A DNA stretch of 64,000 nucleotides from SP5GCR1 sp965199685 (GTDB taxonomy: Bacteria; Pseudomonadota; Gammaproteobacteria; Poriferisulfidales; Oxydemutatoraceae): positions 868,001-932,000 of the forward strand of contig OZ241323.1 of NCBI GenBank assembly GCA_965199685.1, written 5' to 3'. A program made the translations under genes and the position numbers. Positions 1 to 8,321 of the stretch are shown one piece after another; position 1 is the first letter of the stretch; each line of letters starts with the position of its first letter. Under the pieces are notes generated by a model, which was given only the letters and a program-made list of their open reading frames with translations, ran no database searches and was not told the DNA's origin.

Positions 1-2
1 GT

Positions 3-3000
3 TTCGGTGAAGAATATTCCATTGATGAAATAAACGATGTTCATGCGAAATATCCATTGATTGATGATGCGGATAGTTCACAGCATAGTGCCTTGATTGA
101 TGCAATTAAAGGCGAGAACTTGGTCATTGAAGGTCCGCCAGGAACTGGCAAGTCTCAAACCATCGCGAATTTGATTGCTGCCGCCATGGCGCAAGGCAAA
201 CGAATACTCTTTGTCGCAGAAAAACTGGCAGCACTGGAAGTGGTGCGCTACCGACTTGATAAGGCTGGATTGGGAGAATTCTGCTTGGAATTGCACAGCC
301 ATAAATCTCAAAAGCAAAAAGTACTTGGTGAAGTTGGCACTCGCCTGCAAAAACTTGGAAATCAATCTAATCCAGAGAACATTGAGGATCATATTACCGA
401 ATATGAAAAACTGAAATTAGAACTGAACAACTATGCAAAGCTAATCAATGAGCCTTGGAAGAAAACCGGAAAGACACGGCATGAAATCTTTATGGCTGCA
501 ACCCGCTATCGCGAGTTAATCGGCATCAACCCGAATGTTCTATATCCGGAGGGTTATGATGGAGACAACCTCCAGCGTGCAGACATCTTGCTTATGAAAA
601 ACGAGATAGAAGTATTCCGCAGTGTTTATCAGTCAATGGCGGTGCAGATTGATGGCAATTACGAATTGCATCATCATCCTTGGCATGGTGTACGCAATGG
701 CGATCTACAAATGTTTAATCTCAGCCATGTTCTATCAACATTGCAAAAATGGCAGGATTCCCTGCAAAATCTAAACAAGGAGAGGACACAGATCGCCGAA
801 GATTTAATGTGTGAGAAAGATATGGTTGCCGATTCCTTGAGTGTAGCATCAGCACTAATACAGGATATTGAATCTATTCCATCCCTTAAAGGGGACGAGC
901 TATTGGATCGATTAGATGCGTTGCGAGGCAAGTCTTTGGATGAGGTGCAACGATATTTAGAACTTTTTGAAGATATTCAGCGAGACTTATCATCACTGGA
1001 GAAGAAGCTAGGGTCGGATGTGCTACAAGATCTCCCCAAAGTCGATAGCTATCTCGTCAGTAGTGAAAAATTTAGTCAATTCGTGCGTGGGACCGTTGAT
1101 ATAGTGACACTCGAAAATGCAATCATTAAGCTGCTAGAGATAAAAAAACAACTTGCTGAACTAGACGAATCACTGAAGCAGGTTCAAGTAGCTGTGGGAG
1201 ATGATGCAGCCAAACATCTTTCGCTGACTGAGGCTGGACTCACGGAGTTCAGAGACTTTATTGATTTGGTTATCAGCCTTGATTTGAAGTATTGGGAGCT
1301 TCGCAATGAGCGATTTCTCAATGAGGAACTGGATGATCTATTACCTGAGCTACATAAAGAGCTAGATCAACTTCGTGCGTTACATGATGAATTGGATGGA
1401 TTGTTTGACCTCGCTAAACTGACTAACCAAAGTAAATTATTGAGGCAAATCAGAGAAACCATCAATGCTGGAGGTATCTTCTGTTGGTTTAAGGGCAGCT
1501 GGCGCGAAGCGCGTAAACAGGTGATCGATTTGGCGGCAAATGACCAAATTAGGTTTTCCAAATTGCGCCCCTTACTGGAGAAAATGGAAGATTTTGTAAG
1601 AAGAAGCCAGGAACTTAACGAAAATAAGGACTATAAGGAAGCACTTGATGAGCATTTTAATGGACTTGAGACGGATATAGAGGCACTTGAATCGCTGTGT
1701 AATTGGTACAAAAAGATTCGTCATAAATATGGTGTGGTAATTGGTCGAAAAGTCGCTCTTGGCAATGCGATACTCAAGCTACCTATAAATATTGTTAGAG
1801 CTTTACGCTCTTTGCCTGAGCAGGGTGTAAAAAAACAGCTGAGCGATACTTTGTCTAGCCTTTCAACTCTCAAGGAACAAATATTCACGCCTATCTCAGA
1901 GTTGCAAAATGGCATGACACCACTTATTGAGGGAGAAGAGGCAATAATTCCTCGTATCTTTGCATCTGTGAACGATGCTCTGAGCTCCTGTAGTCCGCTG
2001 ATAAAGGATAAAAATATTTCATTAGAGGAATTGACTGATCGTATAAGGCTTTTGGATTCGCTGAAAAAGAAAATTAGTAATTGGGAAGCTGCAGATCATG
2101 ATATCAAGAAGCTGTTTCAAAGGGATATTAGCCTGAAAATTGGGGCGAATGTTGACAATAATGCCTCTATATCCATGCTCCGCAATACTTTGGCTATTGC
2201 TAGTTATATTGACCGGAAATTGATAAACGATGATGTGAGACAACGAATTTATATCAATTCTGAAGCCGAAACCTTTGACATGCTCAAAGAGCTTTCAGAA
2301 AGATTAAAGATTCTTATGGATGCGCAAAGTTCCACTTACGAGGACTTTAAGCAACTGGTAAAGCTAGAACCAAATGATTGGATGAAAAACCTGCCGGATA
2401 CTCGACTAAACAAATTGATAGATAGAAACAATCTAGCACTTAATAACAGTGGGACTCTCCAGAACTGGCTCGGCTATTTTCGGTTACGGAATCAGGTTGT
2501 GAAGAGGGGCCTGGGAAATCTGGTAAGAGCGGTTGAGTCAGGGATTATAAAGATACAGCAAGTTGATGACGCTTATGAAGCTGGCATCTGGGATGTTTTA
2601 GCTCGTGAGATATTGCGTGAAGAACCTGATCTGGAATTCTTTTACGGGGCAACGAAAGAAGCCTTACGGGACCGATTCAAGGAATGCGATAATCAACTCA
2701 AGAAATTACAACGCAAAAAAATCGCTCGTCAAATTGATCAGCATAGAATACCGGAAGGCAACCGCAGTGTTCGCGTTAGGGAACTCACTGAGCGGGCTTT
2801 ATTGGAACATGAATGTAAGAAGAAAACAAGGCATATTCCCATTAGGCAACTTCTAAAGAGAGCTGGCAAGGCACTGGCCGCTCTAAAACCTTGTTTTATG
2901 ATGGGACCAATGTCGGTTGCCCAGTATCTTGAGCCCGGTCAAATTAAATTTGATGTGATTGTTATGGATGAGGCTTCACAGATCAAGCCGCAGGACGCAT

Positions 3001-4541
3001 TAGGGTCGGTTGCACGAGGCGCACAGTTGGTAGTAGTTGGTGATCCCAATCAGCTGCCGCCGACGAGTTTTTTTGAGCACGATATTGACGATAACGAGGA
3101 AGATCTGACGACAACTGAGGAATCTGAAAGTATTTTAGAGGCAGCATTGTCCATGTTTCCCGCTAGAAGACGACTTCGATGGCACTATCGGTCCAGGCAT
3201 GAGAGCCTTATTGCGTTTTCCAATCATAAGTTCTACGACAGTAACTTAGTACTATTTCCATCACCCCATAAGGTTAAATCGCCTCGCAATTTTATATCGT
3301 TCGATGAAGAGACTAATTATGATTATGGTATCGTATATTCAAAGGTTAACGATGGCTGCTTCATTAACAGCCAGAATGAAATAGAAGCAGAGGTTATCTC
3401 AAAGGCAGTACGAAAGCATTTTGAGCATCAACCAGGAAAAACTTTAGGTGTAGTAGCAATGAACATAGAGCAGCGTCAGCATATTGAAAGTAATATTGAA
3501 GCATTAGCGAGAGAAGATAGCGTGTTTCAAGAACGGCTAGAGGAAGATCGCCGTAAAAATGAATCCTTGTTCATCAAAAATCTGGAAAATGTCCAAGGAG
3601 ACGAGCGAGATGTTATCTTTATCTCAATGACTTATGGTCCCCAACAACCCAATGGAGGGGTCCCTCAGCGTTTTGGTCCTATCAATACCAATGTAGGATG
3701 GCGTCGTTTGAATGTACTATTCACTCGTGCGAAAGAGCGCATGCACATTTTCAGCTCCATGGGTCCAGGGGATATCATTGTAGGACCGACATCTAAGCGT
3801 GGGGTACGGGCTCTTCATGACTTCTTGTCATTTTGTGAAACTGGCAATCTCCATAACATAGCAATAGAAACAGGACGCTCCCCAGACAGTGATTTTGAAA
3901 AAGCAGTCATAAAGAAACTGGAGGAACAGGGGTTTGAATGTAAGCCGCAGGTGGGAGTAGCGGGTTATTTTATTGATGTAGGAGTCATTGATCCGGGCAA
4001 TCCTGGAAGTTATTTGATGGGTATTGAATGTGACGGAGCCACCTATCATTCAGCAAAATCGGCACGCGATCGTGACCGGCTCCGACAGCAAATCCTAGAG
4101 GGCCTTGGATGGAAAATTCGCCGGGTATGGTCAACCGACTGGTTCAGGAATCCTAATGTAGCACTTGAGCCTATCATTCAAGAGTTGAATTCGGTAAAGA
4201 CGGAAAGGTTAGAAGGATTTGAGCAGGAAGTGGAATCAGAAACCAAAGAGATTGAGTCGCAGGAAGCTGTCATACAAGTAGACCTACCAGAAGAAATAGG
4301 TCTTAAAGAAAAATTAATTGAGTTTAATAGAACAGTCATACGGATAGAGTTGCCCAATACGTTGCCCAATCAACGATTACTTCGACCAGCCATGCGGGAA
4401 GCATTGTTAAAACATAAACCTACGAGTAAATCTGAATTCTTGAAATCTGTTCCTGACTATCTTCGACAATCTACTGCAGCGGAGGAAGCCCACCAATATT
4501 TAGATCAAGTTCTAGAGATAATTAAGTCATCAGTGGCATGA
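3..4541 (+). CDS. Superfamily 1 helicase fused to a C-terminal PD-(D/E)XK-like nuclease (DUF4011/DUF3320 type), 5' end outside window
   Basis: The frame is open from base 3, so the gene starts before the window; the TTG at 57 is inside the gene. Walker A GPPGTGKS lies at 132-155. After a long alpha-helical, coiled-coil-rich insertion come the Walker B-like VMDEAS near 2961, VVGDPNQLPP near 3034, the HYRSRHE motif near 3183, the QGDERD motif near 3593 and the motif VI-like NVLFTRAKER near 3712. Together these give a split superfamily 1 helicase of the AAA_11/AAA_12 kind. From about 3885 there is a nuclease-like domain with IDVGVID and GIECDGATYHS, as in the MTES_1575/Vsr-like endonucleases, and the last 60 residues resemble DUF3320. 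Proteins of this build often sit in defence islands and may act on foreign DNA or RNA; that role is inference here. The gene is followed by a promoter and a small membrane protein. Confidence 0.85.
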   Translation, partial: FGEEYSIDEINDVHAKYPLIDDADSSQHSALIDAIKGENLVIEGPPGTGKSQTIANLIAAAMAQGKRILFVAEKLAALEVVRYRLDKAGLGEFCLELHSHKSQKQKVLGEVGTRLQKLGNQSNPENIEDHITEYEKLKLELNNYAKLINEPWKKTGKTRHEIFMAATRYRELIGINPNVLYPEGYDGDNLQRADILLMKNEIEVFRSVYQSMAVQIDGNYELHHHPWHGVRNGDLQMFNLSHVLSTLQKWQDSLQNLNKERTQIAEDLMCEKDMVADSLSVASALIQDIESIPSLKGDELLDRLDALRGKSLDEVQRYLELFEDIQRDLSSLEKKLGSDVLQDLPKVDSYLVSSEKFSQFVRGTVDIVTLENAIIKLLEIKKQLAELDESLKQVQVAVGDDAAKHLSLTEAGLTEFRDFIDLVISLDLKYWELRNERFLNEELDDLLPELHKELDQLRALHDELDGLFDLAKLTNQSKLLRQIRETINAGGIFCWFKGSWREARKQVIDLAANDQIRFSKLRPLLEKMEDFVRRSQELNENKDYKEALDEHFNGLETDIEALESLCNWYKKIRHKYGVVIGRKVALGNAILKLPINIVRALRSLPEQGVKKQLSDTLSSLSTLKEQIFTPISELQNGMTPLIEGEEAIIPRIFASVNDALSSCSPLIKDKNISLEELTDRIRLLDSLKKKISNWEAADHDIKKLFQRDISLKIGANVDNNASISMLRNTLAIASYIDRKLINDDVRQRIYINSEAETFDMLKELSERLKILMDAQSSTYEDFKQLVKLEPNDWMKNLPDTRLNKLIDRNNLALNNSGTLQNWLGYFRLRNQVVKRGLGNLVRAVESGIIKIQQVDDAYEAGIWDVLAREILREEPDLEFFYGATKEALRDRFKECDNQLKKLQRKKIARQIDQHRIPEGNRSVRVRELTERALLEHECKKKTRHIPIRQLLKRAGKALAALKPCFMMGPMSVAQYLEPGQIKFDVIVMDEASQIKPQDALGSVARGAQLVVVGDPNQLPPTSFFEHDIDDNEEDLTTTEESESILEAALSMFPARRRLRWHYRSRHESLIAFSNHKFYDSNLVLFPSPHKVKSPRNFISFDEETNYDYGIVYSKVNDGCFINSQNEIEAEVISKAVRKHFEHQPGKTLGVVAMNIEQRQHIESNIEALAREDSVFQERLEEDRRKNESLFIKNLENVQGDERDVIFISMTYGPQQPNGGVPQRFGPINTNVGWRRLNVLFTRAKERMHIFSSMGPGDIIVGPTSKRGVRALHDFLSFCETGNLHNIAIETGRSPDSDFEKAVIKKLEEQGFECKPQVGVAGYFIDVGVIDPGNPGSYLMGIECDGATYHSAKSARDRDRLRQQILEGLGWKIRRVWSTDWFRNPNVALEPIIQELNSVKTERLEGFEQEVESETKEIESQEAVIQVDLPEEIGLKEKLIEFNRTVIRIELPNTLPNQRLLRPAMREALLKHKPTSKSEFLKSVPDYLRQSTAAEEAHQYLDQVLEIIKSSVA

Positions 4542-4574
4542 GGATCGCTCTGCTAGGTGCTAGATCACTAAATA

Positions 4575-4583
4575 TGTTATAAT
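4575..4583 (+). promoter_or_regulatory. Extended -10 promoter for the small membrane protein
   Basis: TGTTATAAT at 4575-4583 is a perfect extended -10 (TG-n-TATAAT), about 40 bases before the start at 4624. No good -35 is visible, as is common for extended -10 promoters. The surrounding text, CTAAATATGTTATA, recurs in the rpsB promoter near 5249. Confidence 0.6.
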
Positions 4584-4623
4584 CAAAGTGTCGTTAGATT
4601 AATTTAAGTTTGGAGGAAAGACG

Positions 4624-4899
4624 ATGACGGTATACACGAATGCAGCGCACCGCCAGCATGAAGTGACGAGAGAAAGCAATAGCTTATTTGATTTATTAGC
4701 GGTGCTGTTGACCGGAGGCGTTGGCATGTTTATTGCCTTATTAGGCTTATATTTTGATAACCTTGGATTCCTTATTGCAGGTTGGATCATCATAGCTATT
4801 TCTATAGCAGTTGGTTTAACTAATTTAGGAAAATCTTTTATTGAATTCCTAAGTTCATATCGCAATTATAAAGACCGTAAAAAAGATAAAGACCAATAA
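4624..4899 (+). CDS. Small two-helix membrane protein of unknown function
   Basis: 91 residues. The start is supported by a strong Shine-Dalgarno site (GGAGG at about 4612) and an extended -10 promoter upstream. Residues 1-20 are polar; two hydrophobic segments follow (about 22-45 and 47-66), then a short stretch and a highly charged lysine/aspartate-rich C terminus (KDRKKDKDQ). It looks like an inner-membrane hairpin protein with both ends on the same side. I do not recognise a family. It lies 82 bases after the helicase-nuclease gene but has its own promoter, so it need not be co-transcribed. Whether it belongs functionally with the helicase is unknown. Confidence 0.7.
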   Translation: MTVYTNAAHRQHEVTRESNSLFDLLAVLLTGGVGMFIALLGLYFDNLGFLIAGWIIIAISIAVGLTNLGKSFIEFLSSYRNYKDRKKDKDQ

Positions 4900-4927
4900 C
4901 GGTAAATCACATTTCATTTATGGAAAC

Positions 4928-4959
4928 CACAACTGAGTGGCGCAAGCGGTTGAGTTGTG
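4928..4959. repeat. Hairpin carrying a CCGCTTGCGCCA motif
   Basis: CACAACT and AGTTGTG form outer arms around TGGCGCAAGCGG (4938-4949), the reverse complement of CCGCTTGCGCCA. The same 12-mer occurs twice inside the MITE-like element at 29601-29790. It belongs to the gene-free stretch 4900-5315, which holds only hairpins, a dispersed repeat and the rpsB promoter. Confidence 0.5.
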
Positions 4960-4974
4960 CGGGACGGTACCGTA

Positions 4975-4996
4975 GGGCGGACATGCGAGTCCGCCC
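4975..4996. repeat. Perfect 8-bp palindromic hairpin
   Basis: GGGCGGAC (4975-4982) and GTCCGCCC (4989-4996) pair perfectly around a 6-base loop. It is like a REP-type intergenic hairpin. No U-tract follows, so it is a poor terminator candidate. Confidence 0.5.
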
Positions 4997-5038
4997 CTAC
5001 AATGGTTTGCGTAAATTAAATGGATGAATGTTTGTTTA

Positions 5039-5188
5039 TGCAGACACGATGCAACCACCCCGTCAGATAGAACCGCCGATTGATCCAGCAGGTCAATCGG
5101 CGTGACATCGTGCAGAACCTCAAAATGATTGCTAAACACATGAATTACAAAATGCATAGGCCTGCCACCCCTCCACAGGAGGGGAATG
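5039..5188 (+). repeat. Dispersed intergenic repeat, copy A, with a central hairpin
   Basis: This stretch matches the reverse complement of 20632-20780 almost end to end. Shared blocks include GCAGACAC, CCACCCCGTCAGATAGAA, GTGCAGAACCTCA, ATTACAAAATG and ATAGGCCTG. The central hairpin has arms CGCCGATTGA and TCAATCGGCG. In copy B the arms are CGCCATTTGT and ACAAATGGCG, so three base pairs differ but pairing is kept in both. A second shared hairpin, CCCCTCC-3 bases-GGAGGGG, closes the element (5168-5184). No protein is evident. It could be a non-autonomous mobile element or a structured RNA. Confidence 0.7.
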
Positions 5189-5207
5189 ATCCGCCCCTAT
5201 ACGGTGC

Positions 5208-5240
5208 ATGAAATACTTTTGTAACAGCCCCGTATTTCAT
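5208..5240. other. Hairpin just before the rpsB promoter
   Basis: ATGAAATAC (5208-5216) and GTATTTCAT (5232-5240) pair perfectly over 9 bp with a 15-base loop. It ends 15 bases before the extended -10 of rpsB. Function unknown; it may insulate or regulate that promoter. Confidence 0.4.
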
Positions 5241-5255
5241 TATAGTGGCTAAATA

Positions 5256-5264
5256 TGTTATACT
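5256..5264 (+). promoter_or_regulatory. Extended -10 promoter of rpsB-tsf
   Basis: TGTTATACT at 5256-5264 fits TG-n-TATAAT with one mismatch. A weak -35 (TTCATT, 5236-5241) lies 17 bases upstream. The predicted RNA start is near 5271, giving a leader of about 55 bases before the rpsB start. Confidence 0.55.
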
Positions 5265-5298
5265 TCGGCATTCATTAACTTATTAGGAGATTATATAT

Positions 5299-5340
5299 AT
5301 GCATATTATTGCTAAATGGGTTTCTATATGCCCGAAGTAA
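5299..5340 (+). CDS. Possible 13-residue leader peptide overlapping the rpsB start
   Basis: The only good Shine-Dalgarno site before rpsB (AGGAGA, 5285-5290) is placed 8 bases before ATG 5299, which opens a 13-codon frame (MHIIAKWVSICPK) ending at 5340, past the rpsB start at 5328. This suggests either a translated leader coupled to rpsB or a coincidence. Nothing in the peptide itself indicates a function. Confidence 0.3.
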   Translation: MHIIAKWVSICPK

Positions 5341-6107
5341 CCATAAAGCAGCTCTTTGATGCGGGCGCACACTTGGGGCATCGTCCGCGTTTCTGGAATC
5401 CGAAATTTGCCCCGTATCTATACGGTAAACACAACGGTATTCACATAATCAATTTAGATAAAACTTTGCCTATGCTCAAAGAAGCATTGAAGTTTATCTC
5501 CGAAATGGTATCCAAAGGTGGCAAGATACTTTTTGTCGGTACCAAAAGAGCGGCATCGGATTCCATAGAACGAGAAGCAAACCGATGCGGTATGCCTTAT
5601 GTGCATGTACACTGGCTGGGTGGATTTTTAACCAATTATAAGACCGTTCAAAATTCAATCAAGGAATTTAATAAACTCAAAGTACAAATAGAAAATAACG
5701 CCTTCAGTGGTTTGAATAAAAAAGAGAGCCGACAAATCCAGCGCAAATTTGAAAAATCAAGCCGCGATTTTGAAGGGATATGCAATTTGACTTCACCACC
5801 TGATGCCATGTTCGTTATTGATACCGCTTATGAGGAAATTGCCATCAAAGAAGCGAGGAAATTAAATATCCCGATTGTTGCAATCATTGATACCAATAAT
5901 TCCACCGAAGGCATAGATTATCCTATCCCAGCCAACGATGATGCAATTAGCTCTATCAGGCTTTATACCCAGCTGGTTGCGGATACCGTATTAGAGGGAA
6001 TTGAAAAAGCTGAAGCAGCGGCAGCAGAAGAGGCTGCATCACCTGTGCTTATAAAAGGTGATGCCGTTATTGTAGAACAAAGCACAGCATCTGTTCCGAG
6101 CGAATAG
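5328..6107 (+). CDS. rpsB: 30S ribosomal protein S2
   Basis: S2 is needed for assembly of the small ribosomal subunit. The protein (259 residues from ATG 5328) opens MPEVTIKQLFDAGAHLGH and continues with RFWNPK and HIINLDKT, the S2 signature region, so 5328 fits the family better than the in-frame ATG at 5316, which has a stop codon right before it. Length is slightly above the usual 240 or so because of an alanine/glutamate-rich tail. It is followed 15 bases later by tsf, the standard bacterial order. The best ribosome-binding site upstream serves a different short frame (5299-5340), so initiation may be coupled. Confidence 0.96.
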   Translation: MPEVTIKQLFDAGAHLGHRPRFWNPKFAPYLYGKHNGIHIINLDKTLPMLKEALKFISEMVSKGGKILFVGTKRAASDSIEREANRCGMPYVHVHWLGGFLTNYKTVQNSIKEFNKLKVQIENNAFSGLNKKESRQIQRKFEKSSRDFEGICNLTSPPDAMFVIDTAYEEIAIKEARKLNIPIVAIIDTNNSTEGIDYPIPANDDAISSIRLYTQLVADTVLEGIEKAEAAAAEEAASPVLIKGDAVIVEQSTASVPSE

Positions 6108-6122
6108 GAGGTATAAAACCCT

Positions 6123-7001
6123 ATGAATGTTACGCCTGCGATGATCAAGCAACTGCGAGAAGCAACTGGTGCCGGTATGATGGAATGTAAAAAAGCTTTG
6201 GTGGAAGCCGAAGGGGACAACGACGGTGCAATCGAAATATTGCGCAAGTCAGGTCAAGCTAAAGCAGCCAAAAAATCGGCTAGGGTTGCGGCAGAAGGCT
6301 TGATCGTTATTCGTATTTCTCCCGACCATAAAACAGCAACATTACTGGAAGTCAACTGCGAGACTGATTTTGTTGCTAAGGATAAGCAGTTTGGTGAGCT
6401 TTGTGGCATTGCCGCAGATGCCACCCTAAACACTTCGGTCAACACGATAGCAGATTTGGAAGATTTCACCAATGCAACAGCCAAGATCAAGGATTTGTGC
6501 TTATCGTTGACTGCGAAACTCGGCGAGAATATAAAAATCAGACGTTTTGACAAGCTAAACCGGCAAGGTGATATATTGGCAAGTTACAACCACGGCAATC
6601 GCATTGGTGTGCTGGTTGATATGAAAGGTGGGGATGCGGAAACTGCTAAAGACATTGCAATGCATATTGCAGCCAGTAAGCCGCTTTGCGTAGATGAACA
6701 GCAGATACCACCCGAACTGCTTGTCAAAGAGCGAGAAATTTTAACCGAACAAACCAAACAAAGCGGCAAACCCGACCACCTGATAGATAAAATCGTGGCA
6801 GGAAAATTAAAGAAATATCTAAACGAGATAACACTTTTAGGACAAGCCTTTGTTAAAGACATGGATCAAACGGTTGCGCAAAAACTTAAAGCCCATTCGG
6901 CTTCAGTGCAAGGCTTTTTGCGTTATGAGATTGGCGAAGGAATAGAGCGTAAAAAGGAAAATTTTGCCGAAGAAGTCATGGCGCAAGTCAATCAAGGCTA
7001 A
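6123..7001 (+). CDS. tsf: Translation elongation factor Ts
   Basis: EF-Ts exchanges GDP for GTP on EF-Tu. The 292-residue protein has the N-terminal UBA-like helix bundle with LREATGAGMMECKKAL (residues about 10-26) and the core NCETDFVAKD region near residue 77 that contacts EF-Tu. AGGAGG (6106-6111) overlaps the rpsB stop codon and serves this start at a spacing of 11 bases. Operon with rpsB and probably with pyrH-frr downstream. Confidence 0.96.
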   Translation: MNVTPAMIKQLREATGAGMMECKKALVEAEGDNDGAIEILRKSGQAKAAKKSARVAAEGLIVIRISPDHKTATLLEVNCETDFVAKDKQFGELCGIAADATLNTSVNTIADLEDFTNATAKIKDLCLSLTAKLGENIKIRRFDKLNRQGDILASYNHGNRIGVLVDMKGGDAETAKDIAMHIAASKPLCVDEQQIPPELLVKEREILTEQTKQSGKPDHLIDKIVAGKLKKYLNEITLLGQAFVKDMDQTVAQKLKAHSASVQGFLRYEIGEGIERKKENFAEEVMAQVNQG

Positions 7002-7032
7002 AGGATCGCTATACACATAGTGCGAATCCATC

Positions 7033-7764
7033 ATGGAAACAGAAGCGCAACCACATAAAGTCAACCTGCGCATCGTATTAAAGCTCAGCGGTGAGATACT
7101 TTCCAACACCAATGGTTATGGAATAGGGATAGAAGCCGTAAATCAACTAGTTGACGAGATTAGGTTATTACACGAGGCAAGGGTGGAACTTGCTCTAGTG
7201 ATAGGCGGAGGAAATATTATCCGTGGTGAGGCTTTTGCTGCTGGCGGCACCGCTCGGACTACTGCAGACTATATGGGGATGTTGGTGACCATCGTTAATG
7301 CATTGGCATTGCAAGACGCTCTGGAGAAAAAATCTATTCACACGCGCGTGGTGTCGGCGATCAAGATGGATGCAGTATGCGAAAGTTATATACGTCGCCG
7401 CGCAATACGCCATTTAGAGAAAGGCCGGGTTGTTATATTTGCAGCTGGAACTGGAAATCCTTTTTTTACTACCGACACCGCAGCAAGCCTTAGGGCGGTT
7501 GAAATAGACGCAGATATCTTGTGCAAAGCAACCAAAGTAGACGGTGTATACGATGCCGACCCAGAGAAAAACCCTGATGCCAAATTGTATAAAAAACTGA
7601 GCTACGACGAAGCATTATCTAGAAATCTAGCAGTTATGGATGCAACTGCAATCGTTTTATGCAAGGAGAATAGCATACCAATACGTGTATTTAACATGAA
7701 AGCACACGGTATGTGCAGGAAAATCATTGAAGGCGAGAATGTGGGAACTTTGATTAGTGGATGA
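7033..7764 (+). CDS. pyrH: Uridylate kinase (UMP kinase)
   Basis: Converts UMP to UDP with ATP in pyrimidine nucleotide synthesis. The 243 residues fit the amino-acid kinase fold: KLSGE near residue 17, the glycine-rich VIGGGNI(I)RG loop near residue 55, and TDTAASLRAVEI for the C-terminal nucleotide site. Length matches the bacterial hexameric enzyme. It lies 31 bases after tsf, and its stop codon is 4 bases before the likely frr start. Confidence 0.96.
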   Translation: METEAQPHKVNLRIVLKLSGEILSNTNGYGIGIEAVNQLVDEIRLLHEARVELALVIGGGNIIRGEAFAAGGTARTTADYMGMLVTIVNALALQDALEKKSIHTRVVSAIKMDAVCESYIRRRAIRHLEKGRVVIFAAGTGNPFFTTDTAASLRAVEIDADILCKATKVDGVYDADPEKNPDAKLYKKLSYDEALSRNLAVMDATAIVLCKENSIPIRVFNMKAHGMCRKIIEGENVGTLISG

Positions 7765-7768
7765 GACG

Positions 7769-8320
7769 ATGGATATTATAGACGATGCCAAAGCTAAAAT
7801 GGAGAAAAGCATTGATTCGTTGCGGAGTGACTTGACAAAAATCAGAACCGGGCGAGCGCACCCAAGCCTGCTTGATCATATCACGGTGGAATATTATGGT
7901 TCCAGAACACCAATCAACCAAATCTCTAGCGTTACCACCGAAGATGCGAGGACACTGGTCCTTAAGGTATGGGAAAAAGAGAGTATCGCTGTCATTGAAA
8001 AAGCAATCTCAAGCGCAAATCTAGGACTCAATCCGGTTGTCAAAGGAAATGTGATGCGGGTACCAATGCCGCAACTCAACGAGGAACGACGCAAAGAACT
8101 GAACAAAATCGTTAGGCAATACGGCGAGACCGCTAAAATCGCAATACGCAATATCCGCCGCGATATCAATCAGCAGTTGAAGCAGCAAACTAAAGCTAAG
8201 GAAATAAGCGAAGACGAAGAACAAGCGTTTCATGGACGTGTTGAAAAACTAACCGCCGATTATGTCAAGCAAATAGATCATTTATTGGAGCAGAAAGAAA
8301 AAGAATTAATGGAGATCTAA
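7769..8320 (+). CDS. frr: Ribosome recycling factor
   Basis: Releases ribosomes from mRNA after termination, together with EF-G. From ATG 7769 the protein is 183 residues, with KIRTGRAHPSLLD near residue 25, LNEERRKELNKIVRQYGE in the middle and the helical KEISEDEEQAF region. A GTG at 7757 would add four residues and overlap pyrH; the ATG aligns better with known N termini. Placement directly after pyrH is typical. Confidence 0.95.
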   Translation: MDIIDDAKAKMEKSIDSLRSDLTKIRTGRAHPSLLDHITVEYYGSRTPINQISSVTTEDARTLVLKVWEKESIAVIEKAISSANLGLNPVVKGNVMRVPMPQLNEERRKELNKIVRQYGETAKIAIRNIRRDINQQLKQQTKAKEISEDEEQAFHGRVEKLTADYVKQIDHLLEQKEKELMEI

Positions 8321-8321
8321 A

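Noticed and set aside
4918..5157. 79-codon minus-strand frame
   Set aside because: It spans intergenic hairpins and the dispersed repeat; copy B does not keep a matching frame through its indel, and no protein motif is seen.
5299..5340. Frameshifted true start of rpsB at ATG 5299
   Set aside because: The protein from 5328 already has the complete S2 N terminus, so a frameshift is not needed; kept only as a possible leader peptide.
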